From Microbacterium sp. SD291 (GTDB taxonomy: Bacteria > Actinomycetota > Actinomycetes > Actinomycetales > Microbacteriaceae): a stretch of DNA of 38,778 bases. Both the position numbers and the translations under genes were made by a program. Below, one piece after another: positions 18,539-26,565 of this stretch (its first letter is position 1; every line of letters starts with the position of its first letter). The notes beneath the pieces were generated by a model. That model saw nothing but the letters and a program-made list of their open reading frames with translations, was not told the origin of the DNA and ran no database searches. The stretch spans positions 1-38,778 of the forward strand of contig NZ_JADIJR010000028.1 in NCBI RefSeq assembly GCF_017355365.1, written 5' to 3'.

Positions 18539-18907
18539 TCAGGCGGCGCCGACCGCGCTGCGCTCTGTCCCGCGTCGAGAGGAGCCGTGCCCGAACGCGG
18601 AGGCGGGTGAGAGTCGTCGGGCTCGCTCCGCGATGCCGCGGATGCTGGTCGTTGCGGCATCGCGAGTGCGTCGATGAAGCTCGGCTTGGAAGTTGATCCC
18701 CGCTCCGGCCACGCGGGAACCGCTGCGCGCCATCAGATCCGTTGGGCGCACCCACTCGACGCCACGGCCGCGGTACGACGCCGGATTCACCACCGCCCAC
18801 CGACGGCGACTGCGCACGCTTGTCGCTTCGACGGCCTCGGGGGCGGTTGCGACACCATCGTCGTCTCGATCAACGTTGCGCGGCGTTTCGTTCTCGATCT
18901 CGCTCAT
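18539..18907 (-). CDS. Small conserved ICE protein, unknown function
   Basis: A 122-residue protein starting at an ATG that overlaps the DUF2637 gene stop. An acidic N-terminus (MSEIENETPRNVDRDDDG) is followed by basic, Arg-rich sequence including the segment RGRGVEWVRPTDLMARSGSRVAGAGINFQ and a C-terminal amphipathic, basic helix. The acidic-then-basic composition would suit a nucleic-acid-binding or partner-binding role, but no family is recognised. The longer in-frame extension upstream overlaps the DUF2637 gene and is not used. The 97 bases after it, before the 284-aa gene, contain only a ribosome site. Confidence 0.65.
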   Translation of the reverse strand: MSEIENETPRNVDRDDDGVATAPEAVEATSVRSRRRWAVVNPASYRGRGVEWVRPTDLMARSGSRVAGAGINFQAELHRRTRDAATTSIRGIAERARRLSPASAFGHGSSRRGTERSAVGAA

Positions 18908-19512
18908 GACGGTGCCTCCTCGGATGTGGCGGATGCGGCGTCCATCCGTTCCTGCTCGATAGGTGTGCTGGCGAACCAACGGCCCACCGTCGACGGGTGA
19001 ACGTCAAGCTCGCGGGCGATCCGCTTGTTCGACCATCCGTCCGCCCGAAATGCCGTTGCGCGCTCCTGCGGCGAGACCGACGTCACCGACTCGCTCGGAA
19101 CTACGGATTCTGGCGCGCGGATCAGGAGCACCGTCAGATGAGTGATCGCAAGCAAGACCACCGGTGGCACGGCGGCGACGGCTGCGGCGAGGAGGCCGGG
19201 CACGTCTGAATCGGCGGCGACGACGGCGTGAAGCGAGTTCGCGGTCACTGATACTGCCGCAGCGCCCGCGAGGAGCGTCCATGGATACCAGGCGGCTCGT
19301 GCATCGGCGAGGGCGACGACGGCGACAGTCGAGACGACGATGACCCCGTCGACGATGAGCGGCCATGCCCACGCCTGTCCGTCGCCGATTCCTGAGCGCG
19401 CGGCGAGGTCCGCAAGCGAGGTGAACGACAACCAGAACGCTCCGGCGGCGATGAATACCGTGCCCGCGACGGCTGTCATGACGGCCACTCGTCGCCCCCC
19501 GATGTTCCTCAT
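18904..19512 (-). CDS. DUF2637 membrane protein with C-terminal HTH
   Basis: A 202-residue protein with four membrane helices (about 8-30, 50-69, 77-98, 106-131) in the DUF2637 pattern, including the conserved WAWPLIVDG motif after helix one. It continues into a cytoplasmic helix-turn-helix (about 150-181, GWSNKRIARELDVHPSTVGRWF). DUF2637 proteins are widespread on actinobacterial plasmids and ICEs and have been related to Spd spread functions in Streptomyces. The HTH tail suggests a membrane-tethered DNA-binding protein, perhaps binding the element near the channel (inference). It overlaps both neighbours by ATGA junctions. Confidence 0.85.
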   Translation of the reverse strand: MRNIGGRRVAVMTAVAGTVFIAAGAFWLSFTSLADLAARSGIGDGQAWAWPLIVDGVIVVSTVAVVALADARAAWYPWTLLAGAAAVSVTANSLHAVVAADSDVPGLLAAAVAAVPPVVLLAITHLTVLLIRAPESVVPSESVTSVSPQERATAFRADGWSNKRIARELDVHPSTVGRWFASTPIEQERMDAASATSEEAPS

Positions 19513-20426
19513 GCCAGTGCCCGTGACTCTGTGCCGCTTGATGGCCTGTGTGGTGTCGCCGACGACGCAGGAGCTAACGGCCTGGCCGGTGCGCCCTGAA
19601 CACTTCGGTAGGCAGAGCGGACGGTCGTCGTCACCTCGCGCTCAGTGAGCCCGGCCTGCGCACCGGCCGCCGTCAGCGCATCGAGCGCTTCGAACGGAGG
19701 GACACTCTGCTCCGCCATCCGGCAAGCCGCCCAGAAGACCCCGTGGTTACGTTCGCCTTCCTGCCTCCGAGCGACCCACTCGGCGAGACGCTGCACATCG
19801 CCCGATCGGATCGCCGACTCGCCGCTACGGGCCTGATCCAGCCTGTGGGGAGGATCGAGGAAGTCGCGAAGTCGCTCCGCGTTGAACCCATGCACGCTTT
19901 CACTGGCGAGCCGAAGGACCTCATACCGCCGCGGACGCCCGTCGATCACTTGACTTGACGGCGGAGCGATGATGTAACCGCCGTCGCCGCGGAAGTCGAT
20001 GCCCGCTCGTGCGCACTGCCAGGACCGCTGCTCCGACCCGCTCGCCGCGGGAAAGTACAGATGCAAACCGTCAGACGGGGTTTTCACCGCAGCAGTCCAG
20101 CCGTCCACGAGACCTTCGGCTCGCGCGAGATCCAACGCCTCGTAGCCATCGACGGGGCCGTGCACATCAACGTCAACCACGACGAGGCCCGATGCGGCGC
20201 CGGTCGGGATGCCGATGTTCGCGCTGGGTACCACCGTCCACCATCGTCGCACCAGCACAGGGTTCGTGCTGGCGGCGTGAAATCCTCCAGCCACCGCGGG
20301 GCGCTTCCCGCGCGCAGCGCACGGGAACACGGGGATGCCGTGAGCCGCGTAAGCGAGCGCGCTCTCAGCTGCCGAGAGCCCGCGGCCCGAGCCATCGAGT
20401 GTCTGAGCGAACGCGGCGGCGTTCAT
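19509..20426 (-). CDS. Bifunctional DNA primase/polymerase (prim-pol)
   Basis: A 305-residue archaeo-eukaryotic-type primase that would start complementary-strand synthesis on the transferred DNA. The N-terminal prim-pol domain shows GIPVFPCAARGKRP (30-43), the catalytic VVDVDVHG segment (84-90), KTPSDGLHLYF (115-125) and GIDFRGDGGYIIAPPS (142-157). All are expected active-site elements. The C-terminal 100 residues are a small helical domain without a helicase, so any helicase must come from elsewhere. It overlaps ardC upstream and DUF2637 downstream by four bases each. Confidence 0.9.
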   Translation of the reverse strand: MNAAAFAQTLDGSGRGLSAAESALAYAAHGIPVFPCAARGKRPAVAGGFHAASTNPVLVRRWWTVVPSANIGIPTGAASGLVVVDVDVHGPVDGYEALDLARAEGLVDGWTAAVKTPSDGLHLYFPAASGSEQRSWQCARAGIDFRGDGGYIIAPPSSQVIDGRPRRYEVLRLASESVHGFNAERLRDFLDPPHRLDQARSGESAIRSGDVQRLAEWVARRQEGERNHGVFWAACRMAEQSVPPFEALDALTAAGAQAGLTEREVTTTVRSAYRSVQGAPARPLAPASSATPHRPSSGTESRALA

Positions 20427-21508
20427 CGCAGCGTCCGCGATTCGGTCAGAGCCGCACGCCGCGCGTCCGTCGAGGCCACCGGTGCATGGCTCGCGCGGTT
20501 CGAGATGGGCGCACCGGTCCGCGTCGACGCACGTTCAAGTCCTGGCGGGGTACCGTCGCCGAGCATCTCGGTGTCGAGCTGGTCGAGAATCTTCATCGCA
20601 GCGGCGCGGACCCGTTCACCTGTCGCGCGCACGATCTCCGCTGGCTCCTGTCCATCGACCTGCGCAGCCCACGTCGACACGTACGGAATCGTGTAGCCGC
20701 TGGTGTCCATGCCGTGGGCGGCACCGATCATGAGCGCGACCGACTCGGCCTCCACCTCGCCGATACCACGATGCCGTCTCGCCACATCCTGATCAGGGCC
20801 GTGCATGAGCACATGCCCGAGTTCGTGAGCGAGAGTCTTCACACGGGCCGCGGGATCCATGTTCTCTCGGACGGTCACGGTCTTCTCGGTGTAGTCGGTG
20901 ACGCCATTCGCGCCGTAGATCATCCCCTCGTGCGCGACGTCGACAACAGCGAACCCGGCCGCTTGGATCTGCCGTGCGAGGCCATTCCAGAGCCCAGGCG
21001 GAGCCTCGCCCTTCAGCAAAGTCGGCGCGGGCGGCGTCGGAAGCGCGTCACCGGAAGTCTGGGAGGCATCCCACACGTACGCGGGGCGAACGCCGATCAT
21101 CTTCGAGCGCACAATCTCGCCGGGACGCGGCTTCTCGAAGCGATTGAGTCGCCGCCACGATGCCGGATCCGATGGATTCGGCGAGGCGAAGCGCCCCGTG
21201 ACGGGGGCGAGGATCTGATAGCCGGGCTGGCCCCTCTCCACCTGGTGGCCCAGTTGCTGCCACTGCTTGTACCCGGCGACGTATGACGGCATCGGCTCCG
21301 ATACGAGTCCTGCCTCGTACGCCATGGAATGCTGGATCCAGATCAGCAAGGTGTTGTTGAAGGAACGGCTGCGGAAACGGGCCGCGAAGGTGAGCGCCTT
21401 CGCCCAGTCGTCCCCAGATACAAGTCGATCGACGGCATCCGCCAGCTTCTCGTGGACCTCGTCAAGCTTGGCTTCGCGCGCTGCGCGGCGATCTTCGGTC
21501 GCGACCAT
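20423..21508 (-). CDS. ardC: ArdC-like antirestriction protein with zincin domain
   Basis: A 361-residue protein with an ArdC N-terminal ssDNA-binding domain (LDEVHEKLADAVDRLVSGDDW, then FNNTLLIWIQHS and GYKQWQQLGHQVERG) and a metalloprotease-like domain with HELGH at 228-232. A downstream Glu (EVEAESVALMIGAA) is the likely third zinc ligand. ArdC-type proteins protect incoming plasmid DNA from host restriction. The start is chosen at MVATED, with GAGAGGAGA about eight bases upstream. An in-frame ATG at 21682, with GGGAGG upstream, would add 58 residues of Arg/Pro-rich sequence atypical of the family. It is the first gene of the leftward operon and faces the four-operator control region. Confidence 0.88.
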   Translation of the reverse strand: MVATEDRRAAREAKLDEVHEKLADAVDRLVSGDDWAKALTFAARFRSRSFNNTLLIWIQHSMAYEAGLVSEPMPSYVAGYKQWQQLGHQVERGQPGYQILAPVTGRFASPNPSDPASWRRLNRFEKPRPGEIVRSKMIGVRPAYVWDASQTSGDALPTPPAPTLLKGEAPPGLWNGLARQIQAAGFAVVDVAHEGMIYGANGVTDYTEKTVTVRENMDPAARVKTLAHELGHVLMHGPDQDVARRHRGIGEVEAESVALMIGAAHGMDTSGYTIPYVSTWAAQVDGQEPAEIVRATGERVRAAAMKILDQLDTEMLGDGTPPGLERASTRTGAPISNRASHAPVASTDARRAALTESRTLR

Positions 21509-21760
21509 CGGACGGTCTCCTCTCGGGGACGCCACGACCGGGAGAGGCGCGGCGACACACCAGAGAGGTGGGCGCGGGCGCCCGCGAGAGAACGATGAGG
21601 GATGCGGCCGCACGGCTCGCGCACGCTCGTCGCCCGCGAGCATGGCAGAGTGCGCAATCGTCATCGTCATGGTTCTGGGCATGGTTCGCCTCCCTTTGAG
21701 CAGGAGTGCAGTCACGCCACATCACGAGCGTTGAGCATGCTCAAATGGTCTGAGGTTTCA

Positions 21761-21789
21761 GTTCTAACATCGACGTTGAGCATGCGCAA
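21761..21789 (-). promoter_or_regulatory. Possible ardC-operon promoter
   Basis: On the minus strand TTGCGC (21789-21784) and TAGAAC (21766-21761) lie 17 bases apart. The match is weak, but the -35 lies inside the second operator, and the first operator is just downstream of the likely start. That placement suits repression of the transfer operon by the same regulator. Confidence 0.3.
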
Positions 21790-21792
21790 CTG

Positions 21793-21821
21793 TTGATTTG
21801 GTCATGCTCAACGGGTAGATT
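21793..21821 (+). promoter_or_regulatory. Putative xre promoter
   Basis: TTGATT (21793-21798) and TAGATT (21816-21821) are separated by 17 bases, which is good sigma-70-type spacing. Transcription would begin near 21828, before AGGAGG (21834-21839) and the ATG at 21849. The third operator covers the spacer and the fourth covers the -10 and start, so autorepression is likely. Confidence 0.6.
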
Positions 21822-21848
21822 GAGCATGCACAAAGGAGGTCAGCGAGC

Positions 21849-22280
21849 ATGACCGAAGACGAGAGCAAGGATGCGGCAGCGGATCTCGCGAAACGCCTGC
21901 GGCTGCTGCTTGACGTCGCGATCGCCGAGTCTGGTGCTGAACCGACGTACTCGCAGATTGCCACCTACTTGGGTGACCGCGGCACCAATCTGTCGAGATC
22001 GCGCTGGACCTACATGGTGAATGGCCACCGGTACGTGCAAGACCCAGAGGTGTTTGAGGGGCTGGCGGCATTCTTTGACGTCGACGCCGACTTCCTCTTG
22101 GGTACGGATGGGGCCGCGGTCCCGGCAAAAGTTAGCGCGCAGCTTGACCTTGTGCGCTCGATGCGCGCTGCGAAGGTCAAGACCTACGCGGCTCGCACCC
22201 TTGGAGATATCTCGCCGAGAGCACTCCAAGCCATCAGCAAGTTCCTGGATGAGGAAATGGCACACACAGTCGAGCAATGA
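21849..22280 (+). CDS. XRE-family repressor
   Basis: A 143-residue DNA-binding protein. The N-terminal helix-turn-helix region (about 8-75) includes YSQIATYLGDRG as the first helices and LSRSRWTYMVNGHRY, then PEVFEGLAAFFDVDADFLLG, the standard end of an XRE domain. The C-terminal helix bundle (85-143) probably dimerises. It resembles actinobacterial EspR-like XRE proteins found beside ImmA peptidases in mobile elements. It starts with AGGAGG nine bases upstream and directly follows the four-site operator array. By analogy with ICEBs1 ImmR/ImmA, it is likely the master switch of the element, inactivated by the neighbouring peptidase (inference). Confidence 0.85.
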   Translation: MTEDESKDAAADLAKRLRLLLDVAIAESGAEPTYSQIATYLGDRGTNLSRSRWTYMVNGHRYVQDPEVFEGLAAFFDVDADFLLGTDGAAVPAKVSAQLDLVRSMRAAKVKTYAARTLGDISPRALQAISKFLDEEMAHTVEQ

Positions 22281-22340
22281 CGACGTCCCCCCGAAGCGGA
22301 GTAGGCGCCGGTAGATGCCCTCGAAGAGAGTGAGCACACC

Positions 22341-22805
22341 GTGAATATTGAACAGGCCGTGACGACGGCCATCACGGATCTCGCTCTGGGCCGCGTCTTC
22401 ACGTTCGATGATTTGCTGGGCGCCGTGAGGCAGCGTCGTCGGCGACGCCTCCGCGTCGTCGAACTAAGCGAGCTCGGCGCCCACGACGGCGTTTGCGCGG
22501 TGTGGCTAACCAACGAGGTGGAAGACGTCATCCTTCATGCGCACACCGACTCTGTGCTGCACCGTCAGCAGTTCGTGCTCCATGAGTTCGCTCACGTTCT
22601 CCTCGGGCACTGCGACGGCGACGAGTGTTCTGTCGCGGACGCTCTCCTGCCCGACATCCCATCGCGCACCAGGGCCCGCTTGCTCAAGCGTCAAGATCTC
22701 GACACCGAGACGGAGATTGCCGCCGAATCCTTGGCAGATCGGCTTGCGGCGAGCATCCGTGGATCCGTCTTCGCAGAGTCTCGATACTCGGAGATATTCG
22801 GATGA
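22341..22805 (+). CDS. immA: ImmA/IrrE-family metallopeptidase
   Basis: A 154-residue peptidase with the zinc motif HEFAH (81-85) in QFVLHEFAHVLLGH, and a downstream Glu in the AAESLADRLAASI helix as probable third ligand. Family members cut XRE repressors after DNA damage or cell-cell signals to derepress ICEs and prophages. It starts at a GTG 60 bases after xre, and its stop overlaps the ATG of the membrane protein. The substrate is probably the upstream XRE protein. Confidence 0.85.
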   Translation: MNIEQAVTTAITDLALGRVFTFDDLLGAVRQRRRRRLRVVELSELGAHDGVCAVWLTNEVEDVILHAHTDSVLHRQQFVLHEFAHVLLGHCDGDECSVADALLPDIPSRTRARLLKRQDLDTETEIAAESLADRLAASIRGSVFAESRYSEIFG

Positions 22806-23824
22806 TTCAGACTCTCGTTGCGGCGCTCCTGTGGGCGCTCGTGGCGAGCCTGCTCATCCTTCGCCGCCGAAGGGCAGACCGCAGCATCACGTACGCGGCA
22901 CTCACGATCGCTGTCGCGATGACCCTCAACGTCGATGTGGCTTACGTCATGGTCGATCGGCTATTTGGGGCGATGAACCTCGCGACGCTCCTCTCGGATG
23001 CCCTTCTGATGACCGGGCTCTTCTTTCTCGGACGGGCAGCGATGAAGGCTGGCGAGTATCGCCCTCGGATGGTGCGCGCGGCCGTCGGTCGACCCGCGCT
23101 GATCATCGCACTCGTCGGCACGACGACGACGTTCTTCCTCATAGACCGCGGTACGACGACGACCACGTTCATGATCGACCTCGGTGGCCAGCCGTGGGCG
23201 GCGGCCTATTCGATCTTCGGATTCACTTATTGCGGGATCGTCCTCGGAGCGATGCTCGCGCTGGCGATCAGGCAGTTCCGCATCGGTCGCGGGGTGCAGC
23301 GGGTTCCTGCGTCGCTACTGGTCATCGGCTCCACTTCGGGCATCTCGCTCAGCGCAGCCGTGCTGATCATGGACCTCGCACACCTCACCGGCAATCTGAG
23401 ACTCATGCGTTCCGTCGGCTCCGCGTACGGGTCACTGTCTCTCCTGGCTTTCCTCTTCCTGTGTGCGGGGTTCGCCGGGCAGCCGGTGGTCCGCAACCTT
23501 CAGGATCGGTCCCGTCGCGCACGTACGACTGAAATGCTGCAACGGCTCGACCCGCTCTGGCATCGGGCGGTGCGCGTTCGGCCGGGGCTGAGCCCCGCGC
23601 GCACCGCGGGATCCAGCGATGGAGACCCCGAAGGACACCTCCACCGCGAGATCGTCGAGATTCGCGACGCCATGTTCGACCCTCGCGTCGCATTCGTCGT
23701 CACAGGCGCAGAGCAAACCCTGCTGGAGCAAGCTGAACGCCACCTCCTGGGGAGCGAGGCAGGTGGTGCTCATGCGCCTGTGGCCAGCGCTCGGCAGTCT
23801 CCAGGCGAGGAGGAGCAGACGTGA
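22802..23824 (+). CDS. MAB_1171c-type multispan membrane protein
   Basis: A 340-residue protein with about seven hydrophobic segments in the first 230 residues, beginning MIQTLVAALLWALVASLLIL and ending LSLLAFLFLCAGFAG, then a cytoplasmic tail of about 110 residues. It matches the MAB_1171c putative transporter group, which commonly follows XRE and ImmA genes in actinobacteria; the true function is unknown. A membrane sensor feeding the peptidase is one possibility. The ATG overlaps the immA stop and its own stop overlaps the hydrolase GTG. A threonine-rich extracellular loop (about 104-122) is notable. Confidence 0.75.
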   Translation: MIQTLVAALLWALVASLLILRRRRADRSITYAALTIAVAMTLNVDVAYVMVDRLFGAMNLATLLSDALLMTGLFFLGRAAMKAGEYRPRMVRAAVGRPALIIALVGTTTTFFLIDRGTTTTTFMIDLGGQPWAAAYSIFGFTYCGIVLGAMLALAIRQFRIGRGVQRVPASLLVIGSTSGISLSAAVLIMDLAHLTGNLRLMRSVGSAYGSLSLLAFLFLCAGFAGQPVVRNLQDRSRRARTTEMLQRLDPLWHRAVRVRPGLSPARTAGSSDGDPEGHLHREIVEIRDAMFDPRVAFVVTGAEQTLLEQAERHLLGSEAGGAHAPVASARQSPGEEEQT

Positions 23825-24963
23825 GGCGCGCCATCGCAGCAAGCGCGGCGTTGCTGACCACGGGTGCTTTCGGCCTCGGTTGGGCCATCGCTCGAAAGCT
23901 GACTGCGCCGGTCGGACCCAGGACATTCGACCTGATACTTCGAGATATCGAGGTCGTCGGCGATCGTCGGCTGCTGGTTCTCGATCGCACGCGTGCGACG
24001 ACCGCACGAGGCGTGTACAGCCTGTGGTTCGAGACAGGGGAGTGGGTGCGCGTTTCCAATGAGGTGATCGATCGCGGACCCGGCCAAATCGCTCGCGTCA
24101 TCACGGATGCCGCATCCGAAACTCTCCCATCCCCGGAGTCTCGCTTCTCTTGGAGCGGGATCTACTTCGACAGCCCTGCGGCGGCGGGCCTCGACGTCCT
24201 TGGCGTGTCCATTAACACGCCTGCGGGTCCAGCCCCGGCATGGCTCGTGGAGGGGAAGGAGAGCTCGGCGACGTGGGCGCTCCACATCCATGGCATGGGA
24301 AGTAGCCGACGAGGGACGTTACGTGGCGTGCAGGTGACCATTGAGCTTGGCTACCCCTCGCTCGTCGTCAGCTTCCGCAATGATGGCGAAGGGCCGCGGA
24401 CCGGGACCGGGCGCTCGACACTCGGGTACTCCGAGGCCGACGATGTTGAGGCTGCGGTCGAGTACGCCGTCGAGCACGGCGCCGAACGGATCGTCTTGTT
24501 CGGGTGGTCGATGGGTGCGGCCATCGCGCTACGAGCAGCCGATCGGATGCGCTCCAGCGGCGTGATCGCGGGGCTGGTCTTGGACTCTCCAGTTCTCAGC
24601 TGGATCGAGGTGATCAAGGCCAACTGCGTGCGCAGCGGTCTTCCTGTCGTGGTGGGCCATCTCGCTACACCGTGGTGGACGATTGATCCACTCGCCCGCA
24701 TGGCCGGGCTACAGGGAGGCATCGCGCTTCGGGAAATGGACTGGATCGACCGTGCTGGAGAACTCTCCGTACCCACGTTGATCCTGCACGGCAGCCGAGA
24801 CGACTCGGCTCCGATTCGTGTCTCGGATGCGCTCCGCGATCGACGGCCCGACCTCGTTGAGATGGTGTCCTTCGACGCGGGGCACACGCTTGCCTGGAAC
24901 TCGGATCCCAAGCGGTGGCGGGCTGCCGTGAGCTCCTGGCTGTCGAAGCGAGAGGCTGACTGA
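23821..24963 (+). CDS. Alpha/beta hydrolase, membrane-anchored
   Basis: A 380-residue hydrolase. The N-terminus (residues 5-24) is a hydrophobic anchor or signal. The catalytic domain carries the oxyanion motif HIHGMG (155-160), nucleophile elbow GWSMG (228-232, Ser230), acid in HGSRDD (about Asp327/328) and His355 in DAGHTLAW, so the triad is complete. The region before residue 110 is an extra domain of unknown type. Its GTG overlaps the stop of the MAB_1171c-type gene, so it belongs to this regulator module and not to BREX. Substrate unknown; a lipid or small ester is more likely than a peptide. Confidence 0.82.
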   Translation: MRRAIAASAALLTTGAFGLGWAIARKLTAPVGPRTFDLILRDIEVVGDRRLLVLDRTRATTARGVYSLWFETGEWVRVSNEVIDRGPGQIARVITDAASETLPSPESRFSWSGIYFDSPAAAGLDVLGVSINTPAGPAPAWLVEGKESSATWALHIHGMGSSRRGTLRGVQVTIELGYPSLVVSFRNDGEGPRTGTGRSTLGYSEADDVEAAVEYAVEHGAERIVLFGWSMGAAIALRAADRMRSSGVIAGLVLDSPVLSWIEVIKANCVRSGLPVVVGHLATPWWTIDPLARMAGLQGGIALREMDWIDRAGELSVPTLILHGSRDDSAPIRVSDALRDRRPDLVEMVSFDAGHTLAWNSDPKRWRAAVSSWLSKREAD

Positions 24964-25059
24964 CATAGAGCGGCCACACCCGGAAAAACCCTCATCAACC
25001 CGGCATTGCTCCGATATCATCGGGAACGTCGGCCCACCGGGTCGAGAGGGAGGACCCTA

Positions 25060-25257
25060 GTGACTGAGCCGTGGCTGTCTGCCGATGACATCGCCTCCCA
25101 CCTTGGGGTCACCAAGGACACGGTCTACACCTGGATCGCCGAGAAGAGCATGCCCGCGCACAAGATCGGGCGCCTCTGGAAGTTCCAGGCGAGCGAGGTC
25201 GACGACTGGGTGCGCCGCGGTGGAGCCGCCGCGCCAGACGACGCTGAATCCCCCTGA
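25060..25257 (+). CDS. Excisionase/MerR-like helix-turn-helix protein
   Basis: A 65-residue protein starting at a GTG with GAGGGAGGA upstream. It is almost entirely a winged HTH of the excisionase type: SADDIASHLGVTKDTVYTWI (recognition helix) followed by wing sequence HKIGRLWKFQASEVDDWV. It is placed 85 bases before brxA in the same direction. BREX loci often start with a transcription regulator (BrxR), but BrxR is a larger WYL protein, so this is a different kind. It may regulate the operon or act as a directionality factor for the recombinase 8.6 kb downstream (inference). Confidence 0.8.
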   Translation: MTEPWLSADDIASHLGVTKDTVYTWIAEKSMPAHKIGRLWKFQASEVDDWVRRGGAAAPDDAESP

Positions 25258-25342
25258 CGAACTGTTCAATCGACAGCAGCCCGCGGCAATGTCGGTGCTC
25301 GCTTGTATCCTGATCCACTGCCCAAAATCGAGAGGAGGTCCC

Positions 25343-25960
25343 GTGTTCGCTGACTCACCCGAGCGCTATGCGCTGTCGTTCACGAGCGGTGGTCTCCTGA
25401 TGCGTGAAGCCGCCGTGCTCTCATCCCTCTACCTCGCGGAGCGCGACTGGGGCCAGGTGAGGAAGATCGCCGTCGAGCGAAACGTTCTGCAGGCGCGCAC
25501 TTCCTCCTCAAGCGTGCGGGTGATCCGCGAGACGGTCCAGCGGCTATCCGTGCTGACGGACGCCGAGATCGATCTGCTCGCTGACGCTGGCCCGAGTGAG
25601 CAGCAGATCCTGATGTGGGCCGCAGCATGCCGTCGGTATGGTCTTATCGGAGAGTTCGCCGAAGAGGTCGTCCGCGAACGGTTCCTGCTGATGACGCCGA
25701 GCTTGAGCACTGATGACTTCGATCGCTTCCTCGTTGGAAAGAGCTTGTGGCATCCCGAGCTGAACGCGCTGAAGCCATCAACGAGTATGAAGCTACGTCA
25801 GAACGTATTCCGGATGCTGCAAGACGCCGGGCTGCTGACGGAGAGCGGAAACCTCGTTCCCGCGGTGATGTCGGAGCGTGTCATTGACACCTTGAACAGG
25901 CGTACCCCGAGCGACATCAGATTCTTCCCGACGACGACATCCGCAGGGGCTGAGCAATGA
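25343..25960 (+). CDS. brxA: BrxA, BREX type 1 protein
   Basis: A 205-residue protein, the usual size for BrxA (a NusB-like helical protein with DNA-binding ability). Recognisable segments are YALSFTSGGLLMREAAVLSS near the start, the central RETVQRLSVLTDAEIDLLAD, then LMWAAACRRYGLIGEFAEEV and a C-terminal MLQDAGLLTES helix. The start is a GTG with GAGGAGG just upstream; the frame is open further left but there overlaps the HTH gene. It overlaps brxB by four bases (ATGA). First of the core BREX genes here. Confidence 0.88.
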   Translation: MFADSPERYALSFTSGGLLMREAAVLSSLYLAERDWGQVRKIAVERNVLQARTSSSSVRVIRETVQRLSVLTDAEIDLLADAGPSEQQILMWAAACRRYGLIGEFAEEVVRERFLLMTPSLSTDDFDRFLVGKSLWHPELNALKPSTSMKLRQNVFRMLQDAGLLTESGNLVPAVMSERVIDTLNRRTPSDIRFFPTTTSAGAEQ

Positions 25961-26565
25961 CACAGAAGAAGCGCAGCTTGCAGAGCGACGAGAGGCATGT
26001 CTACGACGTGCTCCGAAGCGAGCGATTCCTGAAGATGGAGGGGCTCTCGAAAGAGGTCCCCTTCTTCATCTACCATTTCCCGCCCTCGTGGACGCACGAC
26101 GTTGAGAGCATGCGGGACCGGGTGCGGACGAAGCTCCAGAGTGACGACGGACTCACCGTCGCCCAGATCGATTTGTACGATCTCGCCGTTGAGCTCCTCA
26201 CCGAGCGAGGCGTCTGGGAGCGCATCGTCGAGCTGGAGCCGACGATGGACAAGGGCGAGTTCCGTGAGGTGCTGCAGGGGATGCTCGACCCGCACGATCA
26301 CATCGCGCCCGCCATCCGTGCTCGCTTGCAGGGTCAGTCGAGCGACATCGTTTTCCTCACCGGGCTTGGCGAGGTCTTCCCCTTCATCCGCACCCACACG
26401 GTGCTGGAGAACCTGCAGAGCGTTGTGGTGGGGCGGCCGATGCTTGCGTGGTTCCCCGGCACGTACGAGTTCACACAGACGGCTGGCCATCAGTTGCGTG
26501 CGCTGAATCTCAGCGCCAGTGACAGCTACTACCGGGCCAAAGACATTCTGGAGCAAGAAGCATGA
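25957..26565 (+). CDS. brxB: BrxB, BREX type 1 protein (DUF1788)
   Basis: A 202-residue protein with the DUF1788 pattern: FFIYHFPPSWTHDVESMRDR near residues 30-50, IVFLTGLGEVFPFIRTHTVL and a following PMLAWFPGTYEF segment near 130-170. BrxB is required for BREX defence in E. coli systems, but its biochemical role is unclear; it is thought to bridge BrxC and PglZ. ATGA overlaps at both ends tie it to brxA and brxC. Confidence 0.9.
   Translation: MTQKKRSLQSDERHVYDVLRSERFLKMEGLSKEVPFFIYHFPPSWTHDVESMRDRVRTKLQSDDGLTVAQIDLYDLAVELLTERGVWERIVELEPTMDKGEFREVLQGMLDPHDHIAPAIRARLQGQSSDIVFLTGLGEVFPFIRTHTVLENLQSVVVGRPMLAWFPGTYEFTQTAGHQLRALNLSASDSYYRAKDILEQEA

Larger units (their letters stand above)
21731..21833. 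promoter_or_regulatory. Four-site operator array between ardC and xre
   Basis: Four 14-bp near-palindromes: TTGAGCATGCTCAA (21731-21744, perfect), TTGAGCATGCGCAA (21776-21789), TTGGTCATGCTCAA (21798-21811) and TTGAGCATGCACAA (21820-21833). Their centres are 45, 22 and 22 bp apart, about two and four helical turns, so bound dimers would face one side of the DNA. They overlap putative promoters for both divergent genes. The adjacent XRE protein is the obvious candidate binder (inference). Confidence 0.85.

Noticed and set aside
20009..21286. Long open frame on the plus strand (425 codons)
   Set aside because: Antisense to ardC and prim-pol; Arg/Ser-rich product with no domain.
25015..25020. 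Promoter for the HTH gene (TATCAT)
   Set aside because: A -10-like hexamer but no acceptable -35 at 16-18 bases; too weak to annotate.
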